The position numbers and the translations under genes are program-made. From JAPOXR01 sp963662395 (GTDB lineage Bacteria; Pseudomonadota; Alphaproteobacteria; Rhodobacterales; Rhodobacteraceae): DNA of 64,000 bases. Below, in pieces: positions 46,231-55,438 of the stretch (position 1 is the stretch's first letter; each line of letters starts with the position of its first letter). The notes below the pieces were generated by a model that was given only the letters and a program-made list of their open reading frames with translations, was not told where the DNA came from and did no database searches. The stretch spans positions 248,001 to 312,000 of the forward strand of contig OY759511.1 in assembly GCA_963662395.1 (NCBI GenBank), given 5' to 3'.

Positions 46231-46935
46231 ATGATGCGTGAACACGATGTCAGGATTGCACCATCGATCCTGAGCGCCGATTTTGCCAGTTTTGGCACCG
46301 AGATCACGGCCGCCGAAGCGGCCGGTGCCGACTGGATCCATGTCGATGTCATGGATGGTCACTTCGTGCCGAACATCACTTTCGGCCCGGCAATGTGCGC
46401 GGCAATTCGCCCGCATATCCGGACCGTCATGGATGTTCACCTGATGATCAGCCCGGTTGATTGCTATATCGAGGATTTTGCCCGGGCAGGGTCGGACATC
46501 ATTACCGTCCATGCGGAGGCAACGCCGCATGTCCACCGCACGCTGCAGATGATCCGGCAACTCGGCAAACGTGCCGGTCTGGCAGTAAATCCGGCCACGC
46601 CCGCCGCCGCCGTGGAGCCACTTCTCGACCAGGTGGATCTTGTCTGCGTCATGACCGTGAACCCCGGATTTGGCGGGCAGGCATTCATTGATGGACAGTT
46701 GCGGAAGATCAGCGAGATCGCTGTCATGATTGACGGCCGACCAATTCACCTGCAGGTCGATGGAGGGATTTCCGCCAGAACCGCCCCGGCCGCGGTTGCC
46801 GCCGGGGCCAATGTGCTGGTTGCCGGCTCGGCGGTGTTCGGCGTAGATACCGGAGACCGGCAATCGGACCTGCGACACAAGATCGATGAGATCAGGGCCT
46901 CTATCGGCAAATGCGGGGGGCAATCGGCCCGGTAG
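46231..46935 (+). CDS. rpe: Ribulose-phosphate 3-epimerase
   Basis: Protein of 234 residues: IAPSILSADFASFG, DWIHVDVMDGHFVPNITFGP, MDVHLMI, VCVMTVNPGFGGQAFI, LQVDGGISARTAP and ANVLVAGSAVFG. The metal-binding His and Asp residues are present. It interconverts ribulose- and xylulose-5-phosphate in the pentose phosphate pathway. Confidence 0.96.
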   Translation: MMREHDVRIAPSILSADFASFGTEITAAEAAGADWIHVDVMDGHFVPNITFGPAMCAAIRPHIRTVMDVHLMISPVDCYIEDFARAGSDIITVHAEATPHVHRTLQMIRQLGKRAGLAVNPATPAAAVEPLLDQVDLVCVMTVNPGFGGQAFIDGQLRKISEIAVMIDGRPIHLQVDGGISARTAPAAVAAGANVLVAGSAVFGVDTGDRQSDLRHKIDEIRASIGKCGGQSAR

Positions 46936-46960
46936 CAGGAAGACAACAAGGAGATTGATC

Positions 46961-47509
46961 ATGCTGACACGCCCGCCTGTCTGCGATTTCGGCTGGAAGG
47001 CGCCCGATTTCGAATTGCCCTCGACCGACGGCGCTTCGGTGTCACTGCAGTCGATTCGCGGGTCTTCGGGGACGATGGTGATGTTCATCTGCAACCATTG
47101 CCCCTACGTCGTCTCGGCAATCGACCGCATCGTGCGCGATGCGGGGCAATTGCAGGAGATCGGGGTCAGCACCGTAGCCATCTGCGCCAATGATTCCCGG
47201 ACCTATCCGCAGGATTCCTTCGAACGGATGGTGGAATTCGCCCGCACCCACGGATTTTCCTTCCCGTACCTGCATGATGACGAACAGTCGGTCGCCCGTG
47301 CCTACGGTGCCGAGTGCACACCGGACTTCTTCGGATTCAATTCCGATCTCGAATTGCAGTACCGCGGCCGACTCGACAGCGCCGGATCATCCCCGCCTTC
47401 CTCCACGGACGAGCGGGAGCTCTTCAATGCCATGACGCAGGTGGCCGGGACCGGCAAGGGTCCGGAAGACCAGACCGCCTCGATGGGATGTTCGATCAAG
47501 TGGAGGTGA
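46961..47509 (+). CDS. Thioredoxin-fold (AhpC/TSA-like) protein
   Basis: Protein of 182 residues from ATG 46961, with AAGGAGA 7 bp upstream. Motifs are FGWKAPDFELPSTDGASVSL, MVMFICNHCPYVVSAID (a CxxC-like thiol site, CNHC), VAICANDSRTYPQDSFERM, FPYLHDDEQSVARAYGAECTPDFFGF and the conserved end ASMGCSIKW. No signal peptide, so probably a cytosolic thiol oxidoreductase. It follows rpe by 25 bp and may be co-transcribed. Confidence 0.85.
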   Translation: MLTRPPVCDFGWKAPDFELPSTDGASVSLQSIRGSSGTMVMFICNHCPYVVSAIDRIVRDAGQLQEIGVSTVAICANDSRTYPQDSFERMVEFARTHGFSFPYLHDDEQSVARAYGAECTPDFFGFNSDLELQYRGRLDSAGSSPPSSTDERELFNAMTQVAGTGKGPEDQTASMGCSIKWR

Positions 47510-47575
47510 CCGGTTCGGCCGGCAAAGCCGGTCCCGGGCTGATTGCTTCCCGGGCACCACCGGCCGGATGGCTGC

Positions 47576-48691
47576 TCAGACTCCGCCCCAGACCCGGTCG
47601 GCAATATCGACCACGAGTTCCAGCTTTCTCCACTGGTCGTCTTCACCGAGCCTGTTGCCTTCCTCGGTCGAGGCAAAGCCGCATTGCGGTGCGATCCCGA
47701 GTTGATCGATATCGGCAAACTTGCTGGCGGCATCAAGCTTCCTGACGATCGCGTCTGCTGATTCCAGGGTGCCGGTTTTCGTGGTGATGAAGCCGGGCAG
47801 CACCCGCTGTTTGCCCCTCGCAAGCAGGCGGAGAGGCTCGAGGCTGCCGGCCCGGTCGGTATCATACTCCATGAAGAAGACATCGACGCCGGTCTGGTTG
47901 AACACCGCGTCGGCCGCAGGATCATATCCGCCGGATGCAACATGGGTGGATCGGAAGTTCCCGCGGCACATGTGCATGGCAATGGTCATGTCGTCGGGCT
48001 GGTCGCGGATCGCCTCGTTCATCATCCATGCATATTTCCGGATCAGCCAGTCCGGGTCCTGGCCGAGCGAGGCCTTGACCTGTCGTTGTCCGGGGTCACA
48101 CAGATAGGCAAAGAATATGTCATCCATCTGCAGGTAGCGGCAGCCGATGGCATGAAATGCCGCCACAGCGTCACGATAGGCGCGGGAAATGTCGTGAAAC
48201 AGCACCTCGAGATCCGTGTATTCCGGGTGACGGATATCCTCGAGCGCCACCCTGAAGTGACAGCAGCCGGGGCCGGGAATCGAGATCTTGGGCAACACCG
48301 TTGTCGTTTTTGCCACGTATCGGAAATGCTCCAGCATCGGGTGGTCGCCCGGAAACCCGATCCTGCCATTGATGACCGGATGGATCGGGCGCAACTCGGC
48401 GCCGGCAAACTGCACCCCCCTGCCCCGTTCCTCGAGCGCGAAACCGGTCAGCATTCCCATGAAATCGAGATGCCAGAATGATCGACGGTATTCACCATCG
48501 GTCACCACTTTCAGCCCGGCGCCTTCCTGCCTCCGGACCGCCTTTTCGATCTCGGCATCCTCGATTTGCCGCAATTTGGCCGCAGTCATGGCCCCGCCAT
48601 CTGCAACCTTCTGGCGCGCCGCGACAACGGGCGGCGGTCGCAGAAGGCTCCCGACATGGTCGGCGTGAAACACTGGTCCTTTTGCTGTCAT
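47576..48691 (-). CDS. MetE C-terminal-like (cobalamin-independent) methyltransferase
   Basis: Protein of 371 residues from ATG 48691 (MTAKGPVFHADHVGSLLRPP). It has the MetE barrel fold: VVTDGEYRRSFWHLDFM, CRYLQMDDIFFAYLCD, and zinc ligands in MHMCRGN (HxC), FFMEYD (Glu) and APQCGFAS (Cys). It lacks the N-terminal MetE domain. Such short relatives transfer methyl groups from a folate or another donor; some act in specialised methyl metabolism, so the acceptor is uncertain. Confidence 0.85.
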   Translation of the reverse strand: MTAKGPVFHADHVGSLLRPPPVVAARQKVADGGAMTAAKLRQIEDAEIEKAVRRQEGAGLKVVTDGEYRRSFWHLDFMGMLTGFALEERGRGVQFAGAELRPIHPVINGRIGFPGDHPMLEHFRYVAKTTTVLPKISIPGPGCCHFRVALEDIRHPEYTDLEVLFHDISRAYRDAVAAFHAIGCRYLQMDDIFFAYLCDPGQRQVKASLGQDPDWLIRKYAWMMNEAIRDQPDDMTIAMHMCRGNFRSTHVASGGYDPAADAVFNQTGVDVFFMEYDTDRAGSLEPLRLLARGKQRVLPGFITTKTGTLESADAIVRKLDAASKFADIDQLGIAPQCGFASTEEGNRLGEDDQWRKLELVVDIADRVWGGV

Positions 48692-48793
48692 CAACAGGCT
48701 CCTCCGGTATCCGGGCATTCCGGGTGGACTTTCCGGTCAAAACCGAGGCTAACTGATGCAGACCAACCAGGCAGAGTCAATGCCGACGACCAG

Positions 48794-49987
48794 ATGACGA
48801 CAAATGAGAGGCTTCCGACGCGGGTCCAGGTCGCGATTGTCGGCGGCGGCCCCGCCGGCCTGCTGCTGGCCCGCAAGCTCAGCCGCAGCGACATTGACTG
48901 CGCCATCATCGAGCGGCACAGCCGACAATATGTCATGTCGCGAATTCGGGCCGGCGTATTGGAACAGGGAAGCGTCGATCAACTTCGGGAGGCAGGGCTT
49001 GGTGCCCGCATCGACGAAGAGGGCCTGGTTCACGAGGGATGCGAGATCGCCGATGATGAAGGCAGTTTTCGCCTGGATTTCCTGGACCTGGCCGGCAAGA
49101 CGGTCACCGTTTACGGCCAGACCGAAGTCACCCGTGATCTCTACTCGGCGCTGGAGGATGACGGGGTTGTCATTGCCGACAATTCCGGAGGGGTCGAGAT
49201 CGATGGCATCGAATCCGGTCGGCCTGTCATTGCCTTTCAGCGCCGCGGACGCGACCATGCGATCAAATGCGACTTCGTGGCCGGGTGCGACGGGTTTCAC
49301 GGCGTCAGCCGCAACTGCATTCCGGAGCGCGTGCGAACGACCTATGAGCGTTCATTCGGCTTTGGCTGGCTCGGAATGCTGTCGGAATCGCCGCCAGTCA
49401 ACCACGAGCTGGTCTACTGCCGATCGGGTCGCGGGTTTGCATTGGCATCAATGCGCAGCCCCTGCCTGTCTCGCTATTACCTGCAGGTACCGCTGGGCGA
49501 CCGGGTCGAAGACTGGGATGATGACCGCTTCTGGAAGGAGTTGGCCCTCCGGATTCCGGTAGAAATTTCCCACCGGCTCCAACCGGGAAGGACGGTCGAG
49601 AAGTCGATTACGCCAATACGGAGTTTTGTAAGTGAACCAATGAGTTGGGGGTGGTTGTTCCTGTGCGGAGATTCATCGCATATCGTGCCACCAACCGGGG
49701 CCAAGGGGCTGAACCTGGCACTCTCGGATGTGCACTACCTGCATGCGGCGCTGGTGCGTCGTATTCATGGAGGAGATGACGAATTGCTGAACGGATATTC
49801 GCAGACTGCCCTGGCGCGGGTCTGGAAGTCGATGCGTTTCAGCTGGTGGATGACCAACCTCCTGCACCTGCATCCGGGCATGGAGGCATTCGAACAGCGG
49901 GTGCAGGATGCAGAATTTGCCCAATTGCGCGATACGCGCCTGGCCAGGCAGATCGCCGCCGAGAATTATACGGGTCTCGGCTACTGA
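48794..49987 (+). CDS. pobA: 4-hydroxybenzoate 3-monooxygenase
   Basis: FAD-dependent hydroxylase of about 397 residues. The FAD loop is QVAIVGGGPAGLLLARKL, followed by RIRAGVLEQGSVDQLREAGL, the DG motif FVAGCDGFHGVSR, and LCGDSSHIVPPTGAKGLNLALSDVHYL. The MSRIRAGVLE stretch is specific to PobA. It converts 4-hydroxybenzoate to protocatechuate with NADPH and oxygen. ATG 48794 gives the normal start. No protocatechuate ring-cleavage genes are nearby. Confidence 0.93.
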   Translation: MTTNERLPTRVQVAIVGGGPAGLLLARKLSRSDIDCAIIERHSRQYVMSRIRAGVLEQGSVDQLREAGLGARIDEEGLVHEGCEIADDEGSFRLDFLDLAGKTVTVYGQTEVTRDLYSALEDDGVVIADNSGGVEIDGIESGRPVIAFQRRGRDHAIKCDFVAGCDGFHGVSRNCIPERVRTTYERSFGFGWLGMLSESPPVNHELVYCRSGRGFALASMRSPCLSRYYLQVPLGDRVEDWDDDRFWKELALRIPVEISHRLQPGRTVEKSITPIRSFVSEPMSWGWLFLCGDSSHIVPPTGAKGLNLALSDVHYLHAALVRRIHGGDDELLNGYSQTALARVWKSMRFSWWMTNLLHLHPGMEAFEQRVQDAEFAQLRDTRLARQIAAENYTGLGY

Positions 49988-50122
49988 GCCGGTTGCCGGC
50001 AGCAACATCGAACCGGACATGGTGGCCATTCAGGGATCGTCCTGCCCGGCGGCACATCGCCACGGCCGCTCCCGTGTCTGCGACAGCCGGGAATGGCTCA
50101 ACACCGGGTTTGCACCTGCCCG

Positions 50123-51478
50123 CTATCCGGCCAGCAAACCCGGAAGCCACAATGTCAGCGCCGGAAAGAACAGCAGCACCACCACCCGGACCAGTTCGGC
50201 CCCGAAGAACGGGGCAACCCCCTTGAAGGTCTCGATCATCGGAACATCCCTGGCCAATGCCGAGATGACGAACACGTTCAACCCGACCGGCGGCGTAATC
50301 AACCCCAACTCAACCACGACAAGCGCCAGGATCCCGAACCAGATCTTCAAATCCTCGGTACTCATCCCGAACCCCGACCCTTCGGCACCCTGGTAGATCC
50401 CGCCATTGGTCTCGACCAGGACCGGCCAGAAGAACGGTACCAGCAACAGGATCATCGACAGGCTGTCGAGCAGGCATCCCAGCGCAATCAGCGCCAGGAG
50501 AAACAGGATCATGACCGTCAGCGGCTCCATGCCGGTCTCGACCACCCAGGCGGCAGTTGTCTGTGGCAGTCCTGCCCTGGCAAGAAAGATCTTCATCAAT
50601 TCGGCGCCGAACAGGATCAGGTAGATCATCCCGGTGGTGCCTGCCGTCTCCCGGACAACATCCACGATGACCGGCCTGCTGACCTGCCCGCGGGCAAAGC
50701 CGTAGGCGAGCACCAGGAATACGCCGACGGAGGCGGCCGGTGTCGGGTTGAAAAACCCGGCATAGATGCCACCGAGCACCAGCCCGAAAATGACCATGAC
50801 CGGGAGGATGCCGATGGTCGCCTCGATCAACTCCCTGCGGTCAGTGCCCTTGCCGCGGGGACCGGCTTCGGGATGCACGATCACATAGGCGCCAATTGTC
50901 AGCATGAAGAGTGCGACAGCGAGGAGTCCGGGAACCAGTGCCGCCATGAACATCTCGACAATATTGGCCTCGACGATGATGGCATAGATGATCAACACCA
51001 CCGATGGCGGAATCAGGATGCCGAGCACGCCACCAGCTGCCAGCGACCCGGTCGCCAGTGCATTCGAGTAGTTGTAGCGTCGCAATTCCGGCAGCGCGAT
51101 CCGGCCCATGGTGCTGGCAGTGGCGAGCGAGGAGCCGCAAACCGAGCCAAACCCGGCGCAGGCGGCAATCGCCGCCATGGCAGTTCCACCGCGCAGCCAG
51201 CCCAACCAGGCATTGGCTGCCCTGAACAGGGCGGCTGACAGCCCGGTCCTGGCTGCCAGGCATCCCATGAGGACAAACATCGGCACCACCGACAGCCCGT
51301 GGAACGAAAACTGACCATAGGCAAGGGTCTTCAACTGGCTCAATACCAGGGCCGGACCATTGAGAATCATGACCCCGCAGCCACCGACCAGGATCATCGT
51401 GTAGGCAATCGGTATCCGGATGACGATGAGTGCCAGCAAGATTGCCAGCCCTGCAATACCGATGAGAACAGGATCCAT
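50123..51478 (-). CDS. TRAP transporter large permease (DctM), second system
   Basis: Hydrophobic protein of 451 residues from ATG 51478 (MDPVLIGIAGLAILLALIVIRIP). DctM motifs are SVVPMFVLMGCLAARTGLS, GFGSVCGSSLATASTMGRIALPE, GSLAAGGVLGILIPPSVVLIIYAIIV, and LITPPVGLNVFVISALA. It is coupled to the small permease by a 1-bp overlap. Last gene of a dehydrogenase-dctP-dctQ-dctM operon. Confidence 0.93.
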   Translation of the reverse strand: MDPVLIGIAGLAILLALIVIRIPIAYTMILVGGCGVMILNGPALVLSQLKTLAYGQFSFHGLSVVPMFVLMGCLAARTGLSAALFRAANAWLGWLRGGTAMAAIAACAGFGSVCGSSLATASTMGRIALPELRRYNYSNALATGSLAAGGVLGILIPPSVVLIIYAIIVEANIVEMFMAALVPGLLAVALFMLTIGAYVIVHPEAGPRGKGTDRRELIEATIGILPVMVIFGLVLGGIYAGFFNPTPAASVGVFLVLAYGFARGQVSRPVIVDVVRETAGTTGMIYLILFGAELMKIFLARAGLPQTTAAWVVETGMEPLTVMILFLLALIALGCLLDSLSMILLLVPFFWPVLVETNGGIYQGAEGSGFGMSTEDLKIWFGILALVVVELGLITPPVGLNVFVISALARDVPMIETFKGVAPFFGAELVRVVVLLFFPALTLWLPGLLAG

Positions 51479-52002
51479 TACCCGGCTTTCGATCCGGTCG
51501 GGTGCCTTCCTCCATCGGCCAGTGTCGAGAGGGCAGTCATGCACAACAGCAGCAGCGAGACCAGCACCGGGACATAGGCCATCCATACCGGGATCTGCAG
51601 AATGGTCGTGGTGTAGCCATACTCCTTCTGGCTCAGCATGCCGGCATACATCCTCCACAGCAGCAATGCCGCGAACAGCAAGGCCGCCAGCGAGCCAAGG
51701 AAGCCGAATGTCGCCAGCCAGCGCTCCGATGCCCGGGTCGTGAAAATGTCGGCGGTGACATTGGTCCCATGGATCTGGCAGAAGGGAAGAAATGAAAATG
51801 CCGCAATTGCGACACCCATTTCGGTCAGTTCAAAATCACCCGGGAATGGCTTCCAGAATATTCCGCCAATGACTGATGCCACGTTGACGAGGACAACTGC
51901 AAACAGCACGATTCCGCCCGCCAGCGCCCACAGATTGGCAAGATGTTCGATCGCGCCGGCAACTCCGCCGCGATCGGTGCTTGAAGCATGACCTTGCGTC
52001 AA
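51478..52002 (-). CDS. TRAP transporter small permease (DctQ), second system
   Basis: Protein of 174 residues with four membrane segments (ALAGGIVLFAVVLVNVASVIGG, FGFLGSLAALLFAALLLWRMY and others). The motif FELTEMGVAIAAFSFLPFCQIHGTNVTADIF is typical of DctQ. Its start overlaps the dctP stop by 4 bp. Confidence 0.9.
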   Translation of the reverse strand: MTQGHASSTDRGGVAGAIEHLANLWALAGGIVLFAVVLVNVASVIGGIFWKPFPGDFELTEMGVAIAAFSFLPFCQIHGTNVTADIFTTRASERWLATFGFLGSLAALLFAALLLWRMYAGMLSQKEYGYTTTILQIPVWMAYVPVLVSLLLLCMTALSTLADGGRHPTGSKAG

Positions 52003-53033
52003 TTGCTGTTCCGGGCAATCAGATCACGAGCCTTGTCGACCAAAGTCGCGCCGTCGATCCCGCTTTCTTCCACCTCGGCGATCCACCGGTCAACAACCGG
52101 GGCCAACGCCTCTTCGAATGCTGCAGTTTCCTCTTCGGACAGCACGATATGGGAATTGCCGGCATCGGTCGCAATCTTGATTCCGACCTCGTCCGCGTCC
52201 CTCCAGCGCCGCCCGACCTCAGCCCACCAGTCCCGGCCGGATGCGTCACGGAATGCCTGCTGAATGTCCTCCGGCAGGCTGTCCCAACGTGCCTTGTTCA
52301 TCGAGACCTGGAAGGTTGTCGTTCCGAACCTGGCCTTGTCATGCCCCTCGATCTGATACTGCGTCTGTTGCTGTATCTTCAGCGGAGGAATGATCTCCCA
52401 GGGAATGAAGGCACCATCCACCGTTCCCTTCTGTAATGCCAGCGGAAGATCAGGCACCGGCATGCCGACCGGGCTTGCGCCGAGCGCCTCGATGATCCAG
52501 GCGCCGGTGCGGGTCGGAATGCGCATCTTGAGTCCGGCGAAATCGTCCGGCGAGCGCACTTCCCGGTCACGCATGTGGATTGCCTGGCCAGCATGCACGT
52601 GCAGGAACATCACCTCGACACCGGAATATTCCTCCAGAAGGTCGCTCTCGAACATGTCATGGAGGGCAAGATTGGCGGCCACCGGGTCATTCACGTAGAC
52701 AAACGGCAATTCCATGACTTCCGTGCGGGGAAACAGGCCGGGAGTGTAGCCGTTGACGGTCCAGACGATATCGACAACTCCGTCCCGCACCTGGCTGATC
52801 AATTCCGGCGGGCGGCCGCCGAGCGACATTGACGGGAAGATCTCGATCCCTACCCTGCCGCCGGAATTTTCCTCGACCTGCCTGGCCCAGGGCGCCAGCA
52901 TGTTCTTGTGGGCCGGCGCCAACTCGCTGAGCAGGTGATGAAGCTTGAAGCTGTATTCCTGTGCGTGGGCTGTTCCGACGGACAATGCGAGGGCAGCGGC
53001 CCCGGCGATTGAATGAAAGACACTTCTGGTCAT
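51999..53033 (-). CDS. TRAP transporter substrate-binding protein (DctP), second system
   Basis: Periplasmic protein of 344 residues with signal peptide MTRSVFHSIAGAAALALSVG..AHA. DctP motifs are LAPWARQVEENSGGRVGIEIFPSMSLG, QVRDGVVDIVWTVNGYTPGLFP, MELPFVYV, FAGLKMRIPTRTGAWIIEALGASPVGMPVPDLPLALQKGTVDG. The arginine of KMRIPTR probably binds the carboxylate. The ligand is unknown; the upstream dehydrogenase suggests a hydroxy acid. Confidence 0.92.
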   Translation of the reverse strand: MTRSVFHSIAGAAALALSVGTAHAQEYSFKLHHLLSELAPAHKNMLAPWARQVEENSGGRVGIEIFPSMSLGGRPPELISQVRDGVVDIVWTVNGYTPGLFPRTEVMELPFVYVNDPVAANLALHDMFESDLLEEYSGVEVMFLHVHAGQAIHMRDREVRSPDDFAGLKMRIPTRTGAWIIEALGASPVGMPVPDLPLALQKGTVDGAFIPWEIIPPLKIQQQTQYQIEGHDKARFGTTTFQVSMNKARWDSLPEDIQQAFRDASGRDWWAEVGRRWRDADEVGIKIATDAGNSHIVLSEEETAAFEEALAPVVDRWIAEVEESGIDGATLVDKARDLIARNSN

Positions 53034-53113
53034 GATGTCATGTTCCTTTCTCCCGTGTTCATCTGCCTATCCGTAATGCAACGGGCTGTACATTGAAAGA
53101 CCGCGACCGGCAC

Positions 53114-54067
53114 TCACACCATGACCTCGTATCCCGGAGATTCCAGCTCGTCATCGGTGATTTCCGGTGGAAAACCGTCCGCCCGCACCTCGACTCCCAT
53201 CGCCTCTTCCAGCCGCCTGATGACATTGGGCGACCATTCCCGTCCCCCGAAGCGACTCTCGGCGTCCCTGAAGATCTTCAGCATCAACGGTGACAATTCG
53301 AGCGGAGCGCCGGTTCGGTCGGCAATATCCTGGAACAGGCCCAGATCCTTGACCACCAGGTCGAGCGTGAAGCTGATATCCCGGCTGCCATTGAGGATAA
53401 CCTGACTCTCCGTTTCGTGTACGAAGGAGTTGCCGGAGGAAATCCTGATTGCCTCATAGGTCGTGCGCAAATCCAGCCCCTGGCCCCGGGCAGTGGCCAG
53501 CGCCTCGCAGAGGCTCAACAGATTGGCCGTGGCCAGGTAGTTGGTCAGCACCTTGAGGATCGATGCCGAACCGAGCTGGCCGACATGCAGGATGCGCCGC
53601 CCCATGCTGGTCAACACCGGCAGCACCTGCTCGAAGGTCTTCCGGTCGCAACCGGCGAAAATCGAGATGTTTCCGGTCGCTGCGCGGTGGCAGCCACCCG
53701 ATACCGGGCAGTCCACCGCCCGCCCGCCAGCCGCCTCGACCAGACCGCCAAGCCGCGTGACCTCGGCCTCGTCCGTGGTGCTCATCTCGCACCAGATCTT
53801 CCCCTTGCCCATTCCCGACAGCAGGCCATTTCCAGCCTCGAGAACACTGGCGCTGGCGTCAGGGTTTGGCAGACAGGTAATGGCAATATCGCAGGCCTCC
53901 ACAAGCTCCCCCGGGCTCCTTGCCGATACCGCACCCCGTGAGCAGAATTCCTCCACCCGGCGGCGATCGAGATCGTTGACCACCAACTCGTAGCCATTGC
54001 GCAGCAGGCTGCCCGCCAGCTTGCCGCCGACATTGCCCAGCCCGACAAATCCAACTCTCGGTTTCAT
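53114..54067 (-). CDS. NAD(P)-dependent beta-hydroxyacid dehydrogenase (HIBADH family)
   Basis: Protein of 317 residues with a Rossmann start (VGFVGLGNVGGKLAGSLLRNGYELVVNDL), the substrate motif VDCPVSGGCHRAATGNISIFAG and the catalytic Lys region GSASILKVLTNYLATANLLSLCEAL. These are marks of 3-hydroxyisobutyrate / tartronate semialdehyde reductase relatives. It lies 80 bp upstream of the TRAP dctP on the same strand and may oxidise the imported compound. Exact substrate unknown. Confidence 0.88.
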   Translation of the reverse strand: MKPRVGFVGLGNVGGKLAGSLLRNGYELVVNDLDRRRVEEFCSRGAVSARSPGELVEACDIAITCLPNPDASASVLEAGNGLLSGMGKGKIWCEMSTTDEAEVTRLGGLVEAAGGRAVDCPVSGGCHRAATGNISIFAGCDRKTFEQVLPVLTSMGRRILHVGQLGSASILKVLTNYLATANLLSLCEALATARGQGLDLRTTYEAIRISSGNSFVHETESQVILNGSRDISFTLDLVVKDLGLFQDIADRTGAPLELSPLMLKIFRDAESRFGGREWSPNVIRRLEEAMGVEVRADGFPPEITDDELESPGYEVMV

Positions 54068-54237
54068 GCCTTCAGCCTTTCATCAAACTGTTCGCAACTC
54101 CCGCCCCATATCATCATTTTCAGCATTTGCTGCCGGGATTCGCGCCTCGCCTCCGGGCGAAATCCTGACCCAGCTCTCGCCAATTCCTCCAGAACCGGCT
54201 TCAAACGCGCCGCCTTCTCCTGTAGACGGGCGCACCC

Positions 54238-54327
54238 GGAGGAGTGACAGAGTGGTCGAATGTGCCGGTCTTGAAAACCGGAGTGGGGGCAACTCCACCG
54301 TGGGTTCGAATCCCACCTCCTCCGCCA
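54238..54327 (+). tRNA. tRNA-Ser (anticodon UGA)
   Basis: A 90-nt sequence folds as a class II tRNA: acceptor GGAGGAG/CTCCTCC, anticodon stem CCGGT(C)/ACCGG with loop CTTGAAA giving anticodon TGA, a long variable arm (GTGGGGGCAACTCCAC) and a T loop GGGTTCGAATCCC. CCA is encoded at the 3' end. The long variable arm and anticodon identify serine. Confidence 0.97.
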
Positions 54328-54449
54328 TAGCCGATACATGATATATGACGGATTTTACCTTGGTGCGTTGTCATTACTGGGGATATTCGTTGACTTAAAT
54401 CGGCACAAAATTCCTGGCGCATCGAGGTAGGTCGCTTCACAACGACTTA

Positions 54450-54706
54450 TAATACATTGTTTTTATTGAATAACAGACAAAACGGCTTTGCAGAAGGCAT
54501 TCCGGCGGCACCCTCTCCTGGAGGGAGCCAAAGCCATGGCTTCGACACCGTGGACGTTCCCGGGTTCCGGAGACCGCCAATGCCGGCATCCCCGGCATGC
54601 CCCCGAATCCAGTCGGGGGCAAGCTGTTTTCTGTCCAGGTCAACCACTGCCCGACGCCCGGTTGCGCCAATTTCGGCAACCGGCCTGCATGAAGCCCGCC
54701 ACGATT
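54450..54706 (+). mobile_element. Decayed IS remnant 1 (zinc-finger N-terminus of a transposase)
   Basis: This stretch is similar to 54885-55211: AT-rich start, CATTCCGGCGG, GCCATGGCTTCGACACC and GAGACCGCCAATGCC, and GTCAACCACTGCC. In one frame it reads KLFSVQVNHCPTPGCANFGNRPA and stops. The CxxxxC-NFG motif resembles the N-terminal zinc finger of some IS transposases. No catalytic domain is present. Confidence 0.5.
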
Positions 54707-54884
54707 GACGACGGAATATCACCGCCATTGGTGAGATTTTCGGCCGAGCCTGCCCTCCCGGCCCCCTGGCGGAAGTGATCCGGTCTCAGACCTCCGTCCG
54801 TTCCGGTTGCCGCCCGCGCACTCAGATAGTCGGCGCAAGAGCGATCCGGGCGAACCCGGCATGCCGTAAAGAAATATGTTCATA

Positions 54885-55211
54885 ACATATTGATTTTATT
54901 ATATAAAATTGGAAGTGGGGCTTTACAGGAGGTCCCTCCGGCGGTATGATGGGGGGACTATTGGAGGAGGCAGGCCATGGCTTCGACGCCCCGCGCGCTC
55001 CGGATCCCCCGAGACCGCCAATGCCAGGATTCTCGGCGAGCCGTTCCAGGTCAACCACTGCCGCACGCCCGGCTACGCCAATTTCGGCGCGCCGTCCCGC
55101 ACCAAGCGCGGCAAGACCGGACCGAGCAAGGACCGCGACCTCCGCTACAAGGTGAAGTCCGCCGCCATCACCGGGGACAATGGAGCGACGATCACGATGG
55201 AAATGATGTGA
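54885..55211 (+). mobile_element. Decayed IS remnant 2 (paralogous to remnant 1)
   Basis: In one frame it reads EPFQVNHCRTPGYANFGAPSRTKRGKTG, then DLRYKVKSAAITGDNG and a stop at 55211. It is the longer relative of 54450-54706; the second Cys is Tyr here (PGYANFG). The two copies differ by many substitutions and gaps, so both are old. No other gene is seen between the tRNA and the carboxypeptidase gene at 55439. Confidence 0.5.
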
Positions 55212-55438
55212 CAGGGAGAAAACGCGATCAACCGCCCGGAATCCCGCGGTTTCGTTCAACATCCAACACCGGCCGGCCACCTGATCGCCTGCCTGCATTT
55301 CTTTCTGCGAAAACGATGCTGCGGGCGGTGGTAAGGGTGATGATCCCCCATGCCTTCGGCAATTTGTTGAAACTGGTGTTTCCAGCCTTTTCCTGTGGTC
55401 GAAATTCTGGCAGACTCCGGTCAGTCAACGGCCCTGTC

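Noticed and set aside
50093..51238. 381-codon plus-strand frame opposite the second dctM
   Set aside because: Same antisense-of-membrane-protein pattern, no homology visible.
54238..55211. tRNA-Ser as attachment site of an integrated island
   Set aside because: No integrase and no repeat of the tRNA 3' end were seen nearby; the remnants look like old IS pieces.
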